NCBI GenBank assembly: GCA_017643025.1
Contig: JAEPOG010000002.1
Span: 598,501-662,500, forward strand
DNA: 64,000 nucleotides
Reading direction: 5' to 3'
Source: Rhizobiaceae bacterium
GTDB lineage: Bacteria; Pseudomonadota; Alphaproteobacteria; Rhizobiales; Rhizobiaceae
Shown here one piece after another: positions 49,235 through 61,238 of this stretch. The position numbers were made by a program, and so were the translations under genes. The notes beneath the pieces are model-generated. The model searched no databases. It had not been told where the DNA came from and saw only the letters and a list, made by a program, of their open reading frames with translations. Within the stretch, counting starts at the first letter, position 1, and each line of letters starts with the position of its first letter.

Positions 49235-51520
49235 ATGACACAGGTACGGGACATCGCCGCGGGTCCGCGCGTGCTGCTGAGAAGGCTGCGCGAGTTCATG
49301 GCGTCGCCCCTCGAGCCGCAGGACCGGCTGGACCGTATCGTGCGCGAGATTGCCGCCAACATGGTGGCAGAGGTGTGTTCCCTCTACGTGCTGCGCGCCG
49401 ACAGCGTGCTGGAGCTTTACGCCACCGAGGGTCTCAATCCCGGATCGGTGCACCTGGCGCAGCTGAAGCTCGGCCAGGGCCTTGTTGGTACGATCGCTGC
49501 AAGTGCCCGGCCGCTGAACCTGACCGACGCACAGCATCATCCCGCCTTCGCCTACCTGCCGGAGACAGGCGAGGAGATTTACCACTCGTTCCTGGGCGTC
49601 CCCGTGCTGCGCGCGGGGCGCACGCTCGGCGTGCTCGTCGTGCAGAACAAGACGATGCGCAGCTACCGCGACGACGAGGTGGAGGCGCTCGAAACCACCG
49701 CAATGGTGATCGCCGAAATGATCGCCACCGGCGATCTTGCGCGGCTGGCGCGGCCCGGCATCGAGCTCGATCTACGCCGTCCCGTGAGCTTCGAAGGGTT
49801 GGCGCTCAACGAGGGCGTCGGGCTCGGCCATGTTGTGCTGCACGAACCGCGTGTCGTCGTCACCAACCTCTTCAACGAAGACACGGATGCCGAGCAGGAG
49901 CGGCTGACGGAGGCGCTTGCGACACTCCGGCTGTCCATCGACGACATGATGTCGCGGCGCGACGTTGCCTTCGAAGGCGAGCACCGGGCGGTGCTCGAAG
50001 CCTACCGCATGTTCGCCAACGATCGCGGCTGGGTGCGGCGGCTGGAAGAGGCGATCGCCAACGGCCTGACGGCGGAGGCCGCCGTCGAGAAGGTGCAGAG
50101 CGACATGCGCGCGCGCATGATGCACATGACCGACCCCTATCTGCGCGAGCGGATGAGCGACTTCGACGATCTCGGCAACCGGCTTCTGCGACAGCTCATG
50201 GGGCAGGGGCCGGAGACACTGGCCGAGACCCTGCCGAAGGACGCCATCATCGTCGCGCGGTCGATGGGAGCCGCCGAATTGCTCGACTATCCGCGCCAGC
50301 GCCTGCGCGGGCTGGTGCTGGAGGACGGCGCGCCGACCAGCCATGTGGTGATCGTGGCGCGTGCCATGGGCATTGCGGTCGCCGGCCAGGTGAAGGGCGC
50401 CGTGTCGATGTCTGAAAACGGCGATGCCATCATCGTCGACGGCGACGACGGCCAGGTTCATCTGCGGCCGCAGCCGGATGTCGAGGCGGCGTTCGCGGAG
50501 AAGGCCCGCTTCCGCGCCCGCAAGCAGCAGCTCTACCGCGAATTGCGCGATCAACCTTCGGTTTCGGCTGACGGCGTCAGGGTCGACCTGATGATGAATG
50601 CGGGGCTCGCCGTCGACCTGCCGCAGCTCATCGAATCCGGGGCCGCCGGCATAGGCCTGTTCCGAACGGAACTGCAGTTCATGGTGGCGGCGCGTTTCCC
50701 GCGCGCCGAGGAGCAGGAGCAGCTCTATCGCGAGGTGCTGCTTGCCGCCGGCGACAAGCCCGTCACCTTCCGCACGATCGACATCGGCGGCGACAAGGTG
50801 CTGCCCTATTTCAAAGAAGCGGTGCAGGAGGAAAACCCCGCGCTTGGCTGGCGCGCGATCCGCCTGACGCTCGACCGCCCGGCGCTGCTTCGCACGCAGG
50901 TGCGCGCGTTGTTGAAGGCGGCAGGCGGGCGCGAGCTGCGCGTCATGCTGCCGATGGTCACCGAGATATCGGAGATCCGAAAAGCGCGGGCGATCATCGA
51001 CCGCGAGGTGCAGTATTTGTCGCGGTTCGCGCATCTGCTGCCGACGCGGGTCAAGGTCGGCGCGATGATCGAGGTGCCGTCGCTGCTGTGGCAGCTCAAC
51101 GAGCTGATGCGCGCGGTCGATTTCGTGTCGGTTGGTTCGAACGACCTGTTCCAGTTCATCACCGCCAGCGACCGCGGCAACACCCGGTTGTCGTCGCGTT
51201 TCGATCCGCTGTCGGTGCCGTTCCTCAGGGTGCTCAAGCAGATCGCCGATGCCGGCTTTGCCAATGACCGGCCGGTGACCCTGTGCGGCGAGCTTGCGGG
51301 CCGGCCGATCACGGCGATGGCCCTCATCGGCGTCGGTTACCGCTCGATCTCGATGGCGCCGGCCGCGATCGGTCCGGTCAAGGCGATGCTGCGCGATCTT
51401 CCGGTCGGCGCGCTTGTCGACCAGATGAAGAAGGCGATGAACGGCATGGGCGCCGAGGACGATATGCGCGCCATGCTGGCCGAATTCGCCGCCGATCACG
51501 GCGTCACGCTTGATCACTGA
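49235..51520 (+). CDS. ptsP: Phosphoenolpyruvate-protein phosphotransferase PtsP (EI-Ntr)
   Basis: PtsP is the first enzyme of the nitrogen-related phosphotransfer chain (EI-Ntr to NPr to EIIA-Ntr), which regulates nitrogen, potassium and carbon responses rather than sugar uptake. The 761-residue protein has an N-terminal GAF domain (about 18-150), known to sense glutamine/2-oxoglutarate, then the swivelling phosphohistidine domain with H370 in GAPTSHVVIVAR (the usual GG before TSH is GAP here), and a PEP-binding barrel with LFRTELQFM, FRTIDIGGDKVLPYF and the catalytic C684 in VTLCGELAG. prfA starts 13 nt later. Confidence 0.96.
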   Translation: MTQVRDIAAGPRVLLRRLREFMASPLEPQDRLDRIVREIAANMVAEVCSLYVLRADSVLELYATEGLNPGSVHLAQLKLGQGLVGTIAASARPLNLTDAQHHPAFAYLPETGEEIYHSFLGVPVLRAGRTLGVLVVQNKTMRSYRDDEVEALETTAMVIAEMIATGDLARLARPGIELDLRRPVSFEGLALNEGVGLGHVVLHEPRVVVTNLFNEDTDAEQERLTEALATLRLSIDDMMSRRDVAFEGEHRAVLEAYRMFANDRGWVRRLEEAIANGLTAEAAVEKVQSDMRARMMHMTDPYLRERMSDFDDLGNRLLRQLMGQGPETLAETLPKDAIIVARSMGAAELLDYPRQRLRGLVLEDGAPTSHVVIVARAMGIAVAGQVKGAVSMSENGDAIIVDGDDGQVHLRPQPDVEAAFAEKARFRARKQQLYRELRDQPSVSADGVRVDLMMNAGLAVDLPQLIESGAAGIGLFRTELQFMVAARFPRAEEQEQLYREVLLAAGDKPVTFRTIDIGGDKVLPYFKEAVQEENPALGWRAIRLTLDRPALLRTQVRALLKAAGGRELRVMLPMVTEISEIRKARAIIDREVQYLSRFAHLLPTRVKVGAMIEVPSLLWQLNELMRAVDFVSVGSNDLFQFITASDRGNTRLSSRFDPLSVPFLRVLKQIADAGFANDRPVTLCGELAGRPITAMALIGVGYRSISMAPAAIGPVKAMLRDLPVGALVDQMKKAMNGMGAEDDMRAMLAEFAADHGVTLDH

Positions 51521-51533
51521 GGATTGTTGAGTC

Positions 51534-52613
51534 GTGGTTGAGCTGCCCACCGAGCGAATGGACCAGGTCGTCAAACGCTTCGACCTGTTGGAAGCGCGCA
51601 TGGCCGCGGGGCCTGAACCGGAGGAATATGTCCGGCTCGCATCAGAATATGCCGACCTGCAGGAGATGGTCGGCAAAATCAGAGCGCTGAAGGCGGCGGA
51701 GAAGGAAGAAGCCGACCTCGAAGGGATGCTCGCCGACAGCGAAACGGACGCCGAGATGCGGGCGCTCGCTGAGGCGGACCTCGATGCAGTCCAGGAAAAG
51801 CTGGAAGCGCTCAGGCAGGAAATCCAGATACTCCTGCTTCCACGCGACGAAGCCGACGACAAGAACGCGATCCTCGAAATACGCGCCGGCACCGGCGGCG
51901 ACGAAGCCGCTCTCTTCGCCGGCGATCTCTTCCGCATGTATGAGCGCTACGCCTCGACGCAGGGATGGAAGGTCGAGGTAGTGTCGGCCAGCGAAGGCGA
52001 GGTGGGCGGTTACAAGGAAATCATCGCCAGCGTCTCGGGCAAGGATGTCTTTGCCCGGCTCAAGTTCGAATCCGGCGTGCACCGCGTGCAGCGTGTTCCG
52101 GAGACCGAAGCCGGCGGGCGCATCCATACCTCCGCCGCCACCGTCGCGGTGCTGCCGGAGGCCGAGGATGTCGATATAGAAATCCGCAACGAGGATATCC
52201 GCATCGACACGATGCGAGCCTCGGGCGCCGGCGGACAGCACGTGAACACCACCGATTCTGCCGTGCGCATCACGCATCTGCCGACCGGCATCATGGTCGT
52301 GTCGGCGGAGAAATCGCAGCACCAGAACCGGGCGCGGGCGATGCAGATATTGCGGGCGCGGCTTTTCGACATCGAGCGGACACGAGCCGCCGACGAGCGC
52401 TCGGAAGCGCGACGGCTGCAGGTCGGTTCGGGCGATCGCTCCGAGCGCATTCGCACCTACAACTTCCCGCAGGGGCGGCTGACCGATCACCGAATCAATC
52501 TCACGCTCTACAAGCTCGACCGGGTCATGCTGGGCGAACTCGACGAAGTGATCGACGCGCTCACAACCGACCATCAGTCGAAGCTGCTGGCGGCAATGGA
52601 CCAGGATGGCTGA
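51534..52613 (+). CDS. prfA: Peptide chain release factor 1
   Basis: RF1 ends translation at UAA and UAG. The 359-residue protein has the ribosomal GGQ motif at 233-235 ([16 protein letters not shown]), the preceding [20 protein letters not shown] segment and [15 protein letters not shown] near the C-terminus. The start is GTG 51534 ([16 protein letters not shown]), fitting family length; ATG 51558 would be short. GAGG lies about 11 nt upstream. It overlaps prmC by 8 nt, which methylates the glutamine of its GGQ. Confidence 0.97.
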   Translation: MVELPTERMDQVVKRFDLLEARMAAGPEPEEYVRLASEYADLQEMVGKIRALKAAEKEEADLEGMLADSETDAEMRALAEADLDAVQEKLEALRQEIQILLLPRDEADDKNAILEIRAGTGGDEAALFAGDLFRMYERYASTQGWKVEVVSASEGEVGGYKEIIASVSGKDVFARLKFESGVHRVQRVPETEAGGRIHTSAATVAVLPEAEDVDIEIRNEDIRIDTMRASGAGGQHVNTTDSAVRITHLPTGIMVVSAEKSQHQNRARAMQILRARLFDIERTRAADERSEARRLQVGSGDRSERIRTYNFPQGRLTDHRINLTLYKLDRVMLGELDEVIDALTTDHQSKLLAAMDQDG

Positions 52614-53478
52614 CGCCAAGGACGCGGCGCGGCTTGATGCTGTGCTCGGCGAAGCGGCAGCTCTGATGCGCGGAGGCGGCATTGCCGACGCTGCGCGGGA
52701 GGCACGGCTGCTGGCCGCGCATTTTGCCCGCGTGAGTGCAGCCCAGGTTGTGGCTGCGTCTGATCGGCCAATCGGGCGGGAAGCGCATGAGGCGATACTC
52801 ACTGCGGCGCGGCGTCGCGCGTCGGGCGAGCCGCTGCACCGCATCATTGGGCGGCGCGCTTTCTACGGTGTCGAACTCGACCTGACGCCAGCCACGCTCG
52901 AACCGCGCCCGGATACCGAAATCCTTGTCGACCGGATCATCCCGCACGTCCGGCGAATCATGGCGGCGGAAGGTAGCTGCAAGGTGCTCGACCTCGGCAC
53001 CGGCACCGGCGCGATCGCACTTGCGTTGCTGGCTGAGGTGGAAGGCGCGACGGCTATCGGCGTCGATGTCGTACCTGAAGCCGTTGAAACCGCGGCCGCG
53101 AACGCCCGTCTCAACGGCCTTGAGGAACGGTTCCGGGCGCTGCAATCAAACTGGTTTTCGGACGTAAACGAAAAATTTCATGTGATCGTCTCAAATCCTC
53201 CCTATATATCGGCTGAGGAGTTTGAAGCGCTGCCCGAGGATGTGCGGCGCTACGAGCCGCAAACCGCCCTGCTCGGCGGCGCGGACGGGCTCGAAGCTTA
53301 CAGGACGATCGTAAAGTCGGCAGCCGGCTATCTGCTTGAGGGCGGAGTGTTGGGAGTCGAGATCGGCCACAAGCAGCGGGAGTCGGTTTCGGCGATATTC
53401 GCGGGGCACGGCTTTCGGGTGATCGAACAGGCTTGCGATCTGGGTGGGCGAGACAGGGTGCTGGTGTTCGACTTGTGA
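52606..53478 (+). CDS. prmC: Release factor glutamine methyltransferase PrmC
   Basis: PrmC methylates the GGQ glutamine of release factors using S-adenosylmethionine. The 290-residue protein has an N-terminal helical domain, the SAM motif [36 protein letters not shown] and the substrate-glutamine motif NPPY in [16 protein letters not shown]. It ends with the motif [20 protein letters not shown]. Overlap with prfA by 8 nt couples the two. A 302-nt gap follows before the DUF4167 gene. Confidence 0.97.
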   Translation: MADAKDAARLDAVLGEAAALMRGGGIADAAREARLLAAHFARVSAAQVVAASDRPIGREAHEAILTAARRRASGEPLHRIIGRRAFYGVELDLTPATLEPRPDTEILVDRIIPHVRRIMAAEGSCKVLDLGTGTGAIALALLAEVEGATAIGVDVVPEAVETAAANARLNGLEERFRALQSNWFSDVNEKFHVIVSNPPYISAEEFEALPEDVRRYEPQTALLGGADGLEAYRTIVKSAAGYLLEGGVLGVEIGHKQRESVSAIFAGHGFRVIEQACDLGGRDRVLVFDL

Positions 53479-53780
53479 ACAGGCGCTATGCCGCGGTGCA
53501 AAAAAGGCTTGGCAATCAGGAGGATTGCGTTTAGGTTCCGGCCACCGGATGAGACGAAGCAGGCAGTGCTGTTTTCGATTCCGCTTCTACAAAACAAGCT
53601 GCCTTCTTGCGTGAGCGACGCCATAGGCTTCGTGCGGGGACTCTCCGGAAGTGTTTTGAACCCAAACGAGGTTTCATCCGGCGGTCGCGCGATGTGCGCT
53701 TGAACGCCATGGGACTAACACGAGCGGGCCGGATTGGTCCGCATGGAACCACTGCAACCTAAATCTCTGAAGAGTATGGA
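53479..53780. other. Intergenic stretch with no recognised feature
   Basis: 302 bp separate prmC from the DUF4167 gene. Short open frames exist on both strands but none has a ribosome-binding site, family motif or usual codon pattern. Just before the DUF4167 gene, GCGGGCC and GGTCCGC form an imperfect hairpin (53724-53742) that may lie in its leader. No promoter stands out. Confidence 0.5.
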
Positions 53781-54449
53781 ATGAGGCCACAACAGCAGAA
53801 CCGGCGCATGCGCGGCCGCGGCAACAACAACAATAACAACAACCGCAAGGGGCCGAACCCGCTCACGCGCAGCTATGAGAGCAACGGTCCGGACGTGAAG
53901 ATCCGCGGCACCGCGCAGCAGGTTGCCGAAAAATACGCGACGCTCGCCCGTGACGCGCAGAGCTCCGGCGACCGCGTGATGGCCGAGAACTACCTGCAGC
54001 ATGCGGAGCACTACAACCGCATCATCGCAGCCGCCCAGGCAGCCCAGCAGGCCGCGCAGCAACAGCAGCGCGAAAACAACCAGGACGACAGCGACGACGA
54101 GTTCGAAGCATCGGACCGCAACGATCGCAACGACCGTTTCAACCAGAACGACCAGCGCCGCCAGCACAACAACGGAAGCGGCCCGCAGCCGGTCATCGAA
54201 GGTGTGCCCGCGGAGGTCGCGCATTCGGAAGATAATCTGGGGCGCGACAAGGGCGACGCGCAGGCCAAAGGCGACGATGCGCAGAATGGCGGCCAGAACG
54301 GCCAGCACATGAACGGCGACAGCCAGGCTTCCGGCGACAGCGACCAGCCGCGCAAGCGCGGCCGGCGCCCGCGCAAGCCGCGCGACGCGGAGTCTGCTTC
54401 CGGCGGAAGCGAAACGGAAGCTTCGCCGGCACCGGAAGCCGCCGAGTAG
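53781..54449 (+). CDS. DUF4167 family protein
   Basis: The 222-residue protein starts MRPQQQNRRMRGRGNNNNN with an Asn run (15-21), followed by the conserved DUF4167 core (about 26-90: RSYESNGPDVKIRGTAQQVA, AENYLQHAEHYNRI). The rest is low complexity: Gln-, Asp/Asn- and Arg-rich stretches and a basic RKRGRRPRKPR patch. Such a protein follows prmC in many rhizobia. The basic and Asn-rich parts suggest RNA binding or a condensate-prone protein; the function is unknown. A strong terminator follows at 54520. Confidence 0.93.
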   Translation: MRPQQQNRRMRGRGNNNNNNNRKGPNPLTRSYESNGPDVKIRGTAQQVAEKYATLARDAQSSGDRVMAENYLQHAEHYNRIIAAAQAAQQAAQQQQRENNQDDSDDEFEASDRNDRNDRFNQNDQRRQHNNGSGPQPVIEGVPAEVAHSEDNLGRDKGDAQAKGDDAQNGGQNGQHMNGDSQASGDSDQPRKRGRRPRKPRDAESASGGSETEASPAPEAAE

Positions 54450-54519
54450 CGAGCGATCCGCGTCGGCCTTGAGGCGGCCGAAACCGTCAACCGACGCGTA
54501 ACATTCCAGGTTCAGAATG

Positions 54520-54546
54520 AAGGCGGGGCTTAAGCTCCGCCTTTTT
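54520..54546 (+). terminator. Intrinsic terminator after the DUF4167 gene
   Basis: AAGGCGGGGC pairs with GCTCCGCCTT (one G-U pair) around a 4-nt loop, followed by TTT. It lies 70 nt after the stop. Confidence 0.88.
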
Positions 54547-54565
54547 CGTTGTGGCTGTCCGGCAT

Positions 54566-54594
54566 CTTGAGCGGGGTGGGGAGAGCTCCCATAT
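54566..54594 (+). promoter_or_regulatory. Heat-shock (sigma-32-like) promoter of clpB
   Basis: CTTGAGC (54566-54572) and TCCCATAT (54587-54594) are 14 nt apart, a good match to the sigma-32 pattern CTTG...CCCATNT. It lies 133 nt before the clpB start. The 54595-54726 leader shows no other clear element. Confidence 0.65.
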
Positions 54595-54726
54595 CCAGGT
54601 CAAGCTGGGCTTGCCGCAGAGGGCATCGATCCGTGGCTATTTGCCGAAGATCAATGCGCCGAGGGGGCCCGTCATCATGAACTGATCCGGCGCCTAGGAA
54701 GGGCCGGTGATGGAAGGAAGACGCAT

Positions 54727-57339
<2,613 letters not shown>

Positions 57340-57352
57340 ACAATAGCCACCA

Positions 57353-57390
57353 GAACGTGCTCCTCGGGCGTGAGCCGGGGGAGCACGTTC
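57353..57390 (+). terminator. Hairpin after clpB
   Basis: GAACGTGCTCC and GGAGCACGTTC form a perfect 11-bp stem with a 16-nt loop, 14 nt after the clpB stop. A C-run rather than a T-run follows. Confidence 0.6.
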
Positions 57391-57430
57391 CCCCGGGCGC
57401 GCTGCTTGACCGGCCTGCAGGTGCAGCCGC

Positions 57431-57862
57431 ATGGTTATCCCCATGGACATGCAGAAAGCCCTTGCCGATTGCCTGGTACTGAACACCGTCACTGCCGCCC
57501 GCACGCTCGTCCGGCGCTATGACGCGAAGCTGAAGCCGCATGGCGTCACCATTCAGCAGTTTTCCCTGCTGGCCGCGATCCGGTTTCATCCGGGCGAACC
57601 GGTCGCGGTTCTCGCGCAGCGGATTTTGCTCGATCGAACGAGCCTGACCCGCAATCTCGATCTGCTTGAAGCCAAAGGCCTGATCCGGCGTGTCGGGACG
57701 ACCGGGAACGCCCGACTGTGCGAATTATCCAAAAAAGGCGACGCTCTTCTCAATCGCCTGTTCGATGAGTGGCGACTCGCCCAGGCGGAGCTCATGGCGG
57801 GCCTGGAGGGTGACGACGCTACCCGCTACCTAGAGGTGTCCAGGCAACTCGCGCAGGGATAG
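57431..57862 (+). CDS. MarR-family transcriptional regulator
   Basis: The 143-residue protein contains NTVTAARTLVRRYDAKLKPH and a winged helix-turn-helix with VAVLAQRILLDRTSLTRNLDLLEAKGLIRRV, KKGDALLNRLF. MarR dimers bind palindromes and release DNA on binding small molecules. The gene is 65 nt before a ketoacyl-synthase gene on the same strand, with palindromes between them; it may control that gene. Two further ATGs follow within 20 nt (57443, 57449), so the exact start is uncertain. Confidence 0.9.
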   Translation: MVIPMDMQKALADCLVLNTVTAARTLVRRYDAKLKPHGVTIQQFSLLAAIRFHPGEPVAVLAQRILLDRTSLTRNLDLLEAKGLIRRVGTTGNARLCELSKKGDALLNRLFDEWRLAQAELMAGLEGDDATRYLEVSRQLAQG

Positions 57863-57896
57863 ATGCCGACAGGCGGGTTGCGGTGCGTCTCAGACT

Positions 57897-57921
57897 GTGC
57901 ATATACACGTCCAACGTTGGA
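57897..57921 (+). promoter_or_regulatory. Palindromes between marR and the ketoacyl-synthase gene
   Basis: TCCAACGTTGGA (57910-57921) is a perfect 12-bp palindrome that overlaps the GGAGG ribosome-binding site (57919-57923) of the next gene. GTGCATATACAC (57897-57908), just before it, is nearly palindromic. The arrangement fits a MarR-type operator. Confidence 0.5.
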
Positions 57922-57927
57922 GGCACA

Positions 57928-59196
57928 ATGCACGATCCGATCGTCGTAACCGGCCTGGGCGCGGTCACACCGCTGGCGGCAGGCGTGGAAGCAAGCTGGA
58001 GGAGGCTGATAGCGGGTGAAAGCGGCATCAGGCGCAATGACCGCTTCGATACCAGGGACTGGAAATGCCAAATTGCCGGGCTGGTTCCGTCGGCGGCCAC
58101 AGCTCCGGACGGCTTCGACCCCGAAACGGTGATGACGCCGCAGGAGCAGCGCAAGAGCGACCTCTTTATCCATTATGCGCTGGCTGCGGCCGACGAAGCA
58201 CTGATGCAGGCGAACTGGCGCCCCGAGACTCCCTCCGAGCAGGCACGCACGGCAACCGTGATCGGAACCGGGGTGGGCGGAATACCGGCGATCAACAGGG
58301 CAGCGGAAACCATCAGGAAGGATGGGGTGCGCCGCCTGTCTCCCTTTATCGTGCCCTCATTCCTTCCCAATCTGGCCGCGGGACAGATATCGATCCGCTA
58401 TGGGTTTCGAGGTCCTTCGGGAGCGCCGGTGACGGCCTGCGCAGCTTCGGCCCAGGCCATAGGCGATGCGATGCGTCTCATACGCAACGATGAAGCCGAC
58501 ATCGCCCTGTGCGGCGGTACAGAAGCCTGCGTCGATCCGGTCGGCATCGGCGGTTTTACCGCCGCCCGCGCCCTGTCTTTCGGGTTCAACGAAGAGCCGG
58601 CACGCGCGTCCCGGCCATTCGATGCAGCGCACGACGGTTTCGTTCTGTCGGAGGGCGCCGCCATGCTGGTTGTCGAGAAGTGGAGCCATGCCGAGCGCCG
58701 CGGTGCGAAGCCACTTGCTGTCCTTTCCGGATACGGAACGACGACAGACGCCCATCACGTGACGGCGGGCTGGCCGGATGGGCGCGCGGCTGCACGGGCA
58801 ATGACGATGGCGCTGGCCATGGCCGGGCTGACGCCGGACGCCATCGGCTACGTCAATGCACATGCGACATCGACGCCGGTTGGCGACGCCGCCGAACTGG
58901 CTGCGTTGAAGACCGTATTTGGAGAGGGCGGCGGCCGTGTCCCGGTCAGTTCGACGAAGTCGGCGACCGGTCACATGCTGGGTGCAGCGGGCGCAGTCGA
59001 AGCCGTGTTTTCCGTCAAAGCCATCGAGCAAGGTATCCTGCCCGGAGGCCTCAACATCGACCGTCCGATGGAGTGCGCGGAAGGTTTCGACATGCTTTCG
59101 GAAGGTGCGCGGGCTGCCAGGGTCGAGCATGTCCTGTCCAATGCCTTTGGCTTCGGTGGCGTCAATGCGGCGCTGGTGTTCAGCCGGTTCCACTGA
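57928..59196 (+). CDS. Beta-ketoacyl-ACP synthase, FabF-type
   Basis: The 422-residue protein is a KAS II-type condensing enzyme that adds two carbons from malonyl-ACP to an acyl chain. It has the active cysteine in VTACAASAQAIGDAM, histidines in NAHATSTPVGDAAEL and TKSATGHMLGAAGAVEAV, and the C-terminal NAFGFGGVNAALVF. No ACP, FabG or other fatty-acid genes are nearby, so it is probably a secondary enzyme for a special acyl chain (e.g. a lipid A or stress-related fatty acid), not the housekeeping FabF. GGAGG precedes ATG 57928 by 4 nt; an earlier in-frame start (57883) lies in the operator region. Confidence 0.93.
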   Translation: MHDPIVVTGLGAVTPLAAGVEASWRRLIAGESGIRRNDRFDTRDWKCQIAGLVPSAATAPDGFDPETVMTPQEQRKSDLFIHYALAAADEALMQANWRPETPSEQARTATVIGTGVGGIPAINRAAETIRKDGVRRLSPFIVPSFLPNLAAGQISIRYGFRGPSGAPVTACAASAQAIGDAMRLIRNDEADIALCGGTEACVDPVGIGGFTAARALSFGFNEEPARASRPFDAAHDGFVLSEGAAMLVVEKWSHAERRGAKPLAVLSGYGTTTDAHHVTAGWPDGRAAARAMTMALAMAGLTPDAIGYVNAHATSTPVGDAAELAALKTVFGEGGGRVPVSSTKSATGHMLGAAGAVEAVFSVKAIEQGILPGGLNIDRPMECAEGFDMLSEGARAARVEHVLSNAFGFGGVNAALVFSRFH

Positions 59197-59266
59197 CAGT
59201 AGTCCGTTCGCGAAGCTGTGCTAGCGGCTTGACGGAGAGGCTCCACCCACTACGAGGGATGGAGCC

Positions 59267-59629
59267 ATGACACTCGACGAATACAACGCATTCTGCGCCT
59301 CGCTGCCGCACACCACGCATGTCGTGCAATGGGGCGGGTCGCATGTGTGGAAGGTCGGCGGCAAGGTTTTCGCAATCGGCGGCTGGAGCCGCGAGGAGCA
59401 TCCCTACATCACTTTCAAGGTTTCTGACCTCGCTTTCGACATTTTGAAGGAACAGCCGGGGCTGCGGCCAGCTCCCTACCTCGCCTCGCGCGGCATGAAG
59501 TGGATCCAGCGTACCTCGGGTGAGAGCATGGATGCCGATGCGCTGGAGGACTATTTGCGGGAGAGCCACCGGATCGTCGGCGCTGGGTTGCCGAAGAAGG
59601 TCAGGGTCCAGCTTGGACTGGATAGCTGA
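59267..59629 (+). CDS. MmcQ/YjbR family DNA-binding protein
   Basis: The 120-residue protein starts MTLDEYNAFCASLPHTTHVV and has the family pattern WGGSHVWKVGGKVFAIGG, ITFKVSDLAFDIL and LRESHRIVGAGLPKKVRVQL. YjbR-type proteins have a CyaY-like fold and are thought to bind DNA or other ligands through a positively charged surface; the biological role is not clear. It appears monocistronic, 70 nt after the ketoacyl-synthase gene. Confidence 0.93.
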   Translation: MTLDEYNAFCASLPHTTHVVQWGGSHVWKVGGKVFAIGGWSREEHPYITFKVSDLAFDILKEQPGLRPAPYLASRGMKWIQRTSGESMDADALEDYLRESHRIVGAGLPKKVRVQLGLDS

Positions 59630-59753
59630 CTTGTGCCGACTGACGCGTTTGTGTCCGTCCCTGCCATTTTCATGTCCTGTTCATGCGCGACGGTGGATGC
59701 TGAAGGGGTGATTCCCGGCGGCCTGGCTGCGGGATCGCGCACAGAGGGTAACG

Positions 59754-61181
59754 ATGATCCGATCGCTGATCGTTTGCATGGCGCTTGTGTTTGTAGCGGA
59801 TGCGGGCACCGCATACGCCCAAGGTCTGTTCGGGCAGTCGCGCGACGAATACCGCCGGGCCGAAAGCTACATCGACCAGTATGGGCGTGAGGTGATCTAC
59901 GACCCGGAAACGGGGCGGGTCATCGCCATCGTGCCACGTGGCGAGCGCCGCTACGTCACGCCATCCGAGCGCCGCGAGACGCGTCGCCGCGAACTCGGCC
60001 GTGACGAAATCCGCACCGAGCGCGTGCCGCTGGGCGAGCGCCTGCGGCGTGAGCTCGAGGTTCACCTCGGACTGCGCGAACCGCCCGACGGGACATTCGA
60101 GGGACGCACGCCCGAACCGGATTATGCACGGCCGCGCGAGGAATTTCCGGTCGCGCCGCGCCTGCCGGGCGTCGCGCCGCGCGACCATGTCGACCGCATG
60201 CCGCTTGGCGAACCGGACGAACGCTCCGAGGAGCCGGATGAACAGATTGCCGCCGTACCCGACGAGGAGCCGGAAGTCGGTACTGCGCCTCCTGTGATCG
60301 TCGAGCCGGGGGTCGATCCGTCGCTGACCGGTCGCGGCGCGTCGGAAGCGGTTGCCAAGATACAGGTGCTGCTCGACCGTGCCGGGCTTTCGCCTGGCGT
60401 GATCGACGGCCGCATGGGCGACAACGTCAACAAGGCTATTTCGGCCTACCGGGAAAAGACAGGGCAGTCGCTGAGAACCTACGATCCGGACTCAATAGAT
60501 GAGGAACTTGCCAGAACCGGCGGCCCGGCTTTTGTGGAGTACACGATCACCTCGGTGGATGCCGCCGGGCCGTATGTCGCTTCCGTGCCGGACGACTATG
60601 GCGAGAAAGCACGTCTCGAGCGACTGAGCTTTACTTCGGTGCCTGAAGCGCTGGCCGAGCGTTTCCACATGGACGAGGCATACCTGAAAGCGCTCAATCC
60701 CGGCGCGGACTTCTCCCGCCCCGGCACTATCATCAGAGTGGTCAATCCGGGCACGCCGCTGTCAGGTACGGTCGGCCGCATCGTTGCCGACAAGAGCGCC
60801 AAACAGGTGCGTGTATTCGATGTTTCCGGCAAATTGCTCGCCGCCTATCCGGCTACGATCGGTTCCGCCGACACGCCTTCGCCGAGCGGCACCGTGACAG
60901 TTAGCCGGATCGCGTTCGATCCTGAGTACACCTACAATCCGAAGGTGAACTTCCGTCAGGGCGCGAACGACAGGGTGCTGACAATCCCGCCAGGTCCGAA
61001 CGGACCTGTCGGCTCGATCTGGATCGCGCTTTCGAAGCCGACCTACGGAATTCATGGCACGCCGGAGCCGAGCAAGATCGGCAAGACGTTCAGCCATGGC
61101 TGCGTGCGGCTGACCAACTGGGACGCCACTGAGCTGGCGAAGATGGTCACCGAAGGCGTCACCGTGGAGTTCGTGGAATAG
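59754..61181 (+). CDS. L,D-transpeptidase (YkuD) with peptidoglycan-binding domain
   Basis: The 475-residue protein has a signal peptide (SLIVCMALVFVADAGTAYAQ), an Arg/Glu/Pro-rich N-terminal region (about 25-190), a peptidoglycan-binding domain (about 200-240; AVAKIQVLLDRAGLSPGVIDG), a LysM-like part (EALAERFHMDEAYLKALNPG, GTIIRVVNPG) and a C-terminal YkuD domain with HGTPEPSKIGKTFSHGCVRL holding the catalytic Cys. Such enzymes form 3-3 cross-links or attach outer-membrane proteins to peptidoglycan; in rhizobia, L,D-transpeptidases dominate polar growth. It is 124 nt after the YjbR gene. Confidence 0.94.
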   Translation: MIRSLIVCMALVFVADAGTAYAQGLFGQSRDEYRRAESYIDQYGREVIYDPETGRVIAIVPRGERRYVTPSERRETRRRELGRDEIRTERVPLGERLRRELEVHLGLREPPDGTFEGRTPEPDYARPREEFPVAPRLPGVAPRDHVDRMPLGEPDERSEEPDEQIAAVPDEEPEVGTAPPVIVEPGVDPSLTGRGASEAVAKIQVLLDRAGLSPGVIDGRMGDNVNKAISAYREKTGQSLRTYDPDSIDEELARTGGPAFVEYTITSVDAAGPYVASVPDDYGEKARLERLSFTSVPEALAERFHMDEAYLKALNPGADFSRPGTIIRVVNPGTPLSGTVGRIVADKSAKQVRVFDVSGKLLAAYPATIGSADTPSPSGTVTVSRIAFDPEYTYNPKVNFRQGANDRVLTIPPGPNGPVGSIWIALSKPTYGIHGTPEPSKIGKTFSHGCVRLTNWDATELAKMVTEGVTVEFVE

Positions 61182-61238
61182 GCTCGTCCGGCGTCGTGTC
61201 CGATTGTGCGGAGTGATCGCCGCCTCTAGGTTCGGCCG

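Noticed and set aside
49772..51937. 721-residue frame antisense to ptsP and prfA
   Set aside because: Shadow frame; both plus-strand genes have full catalytic motifs.
53488..53703. 71-residue frame in the prmC-DUF4167 gap
   Set aside because: No ribosome-binding site, no family features and odd composition.
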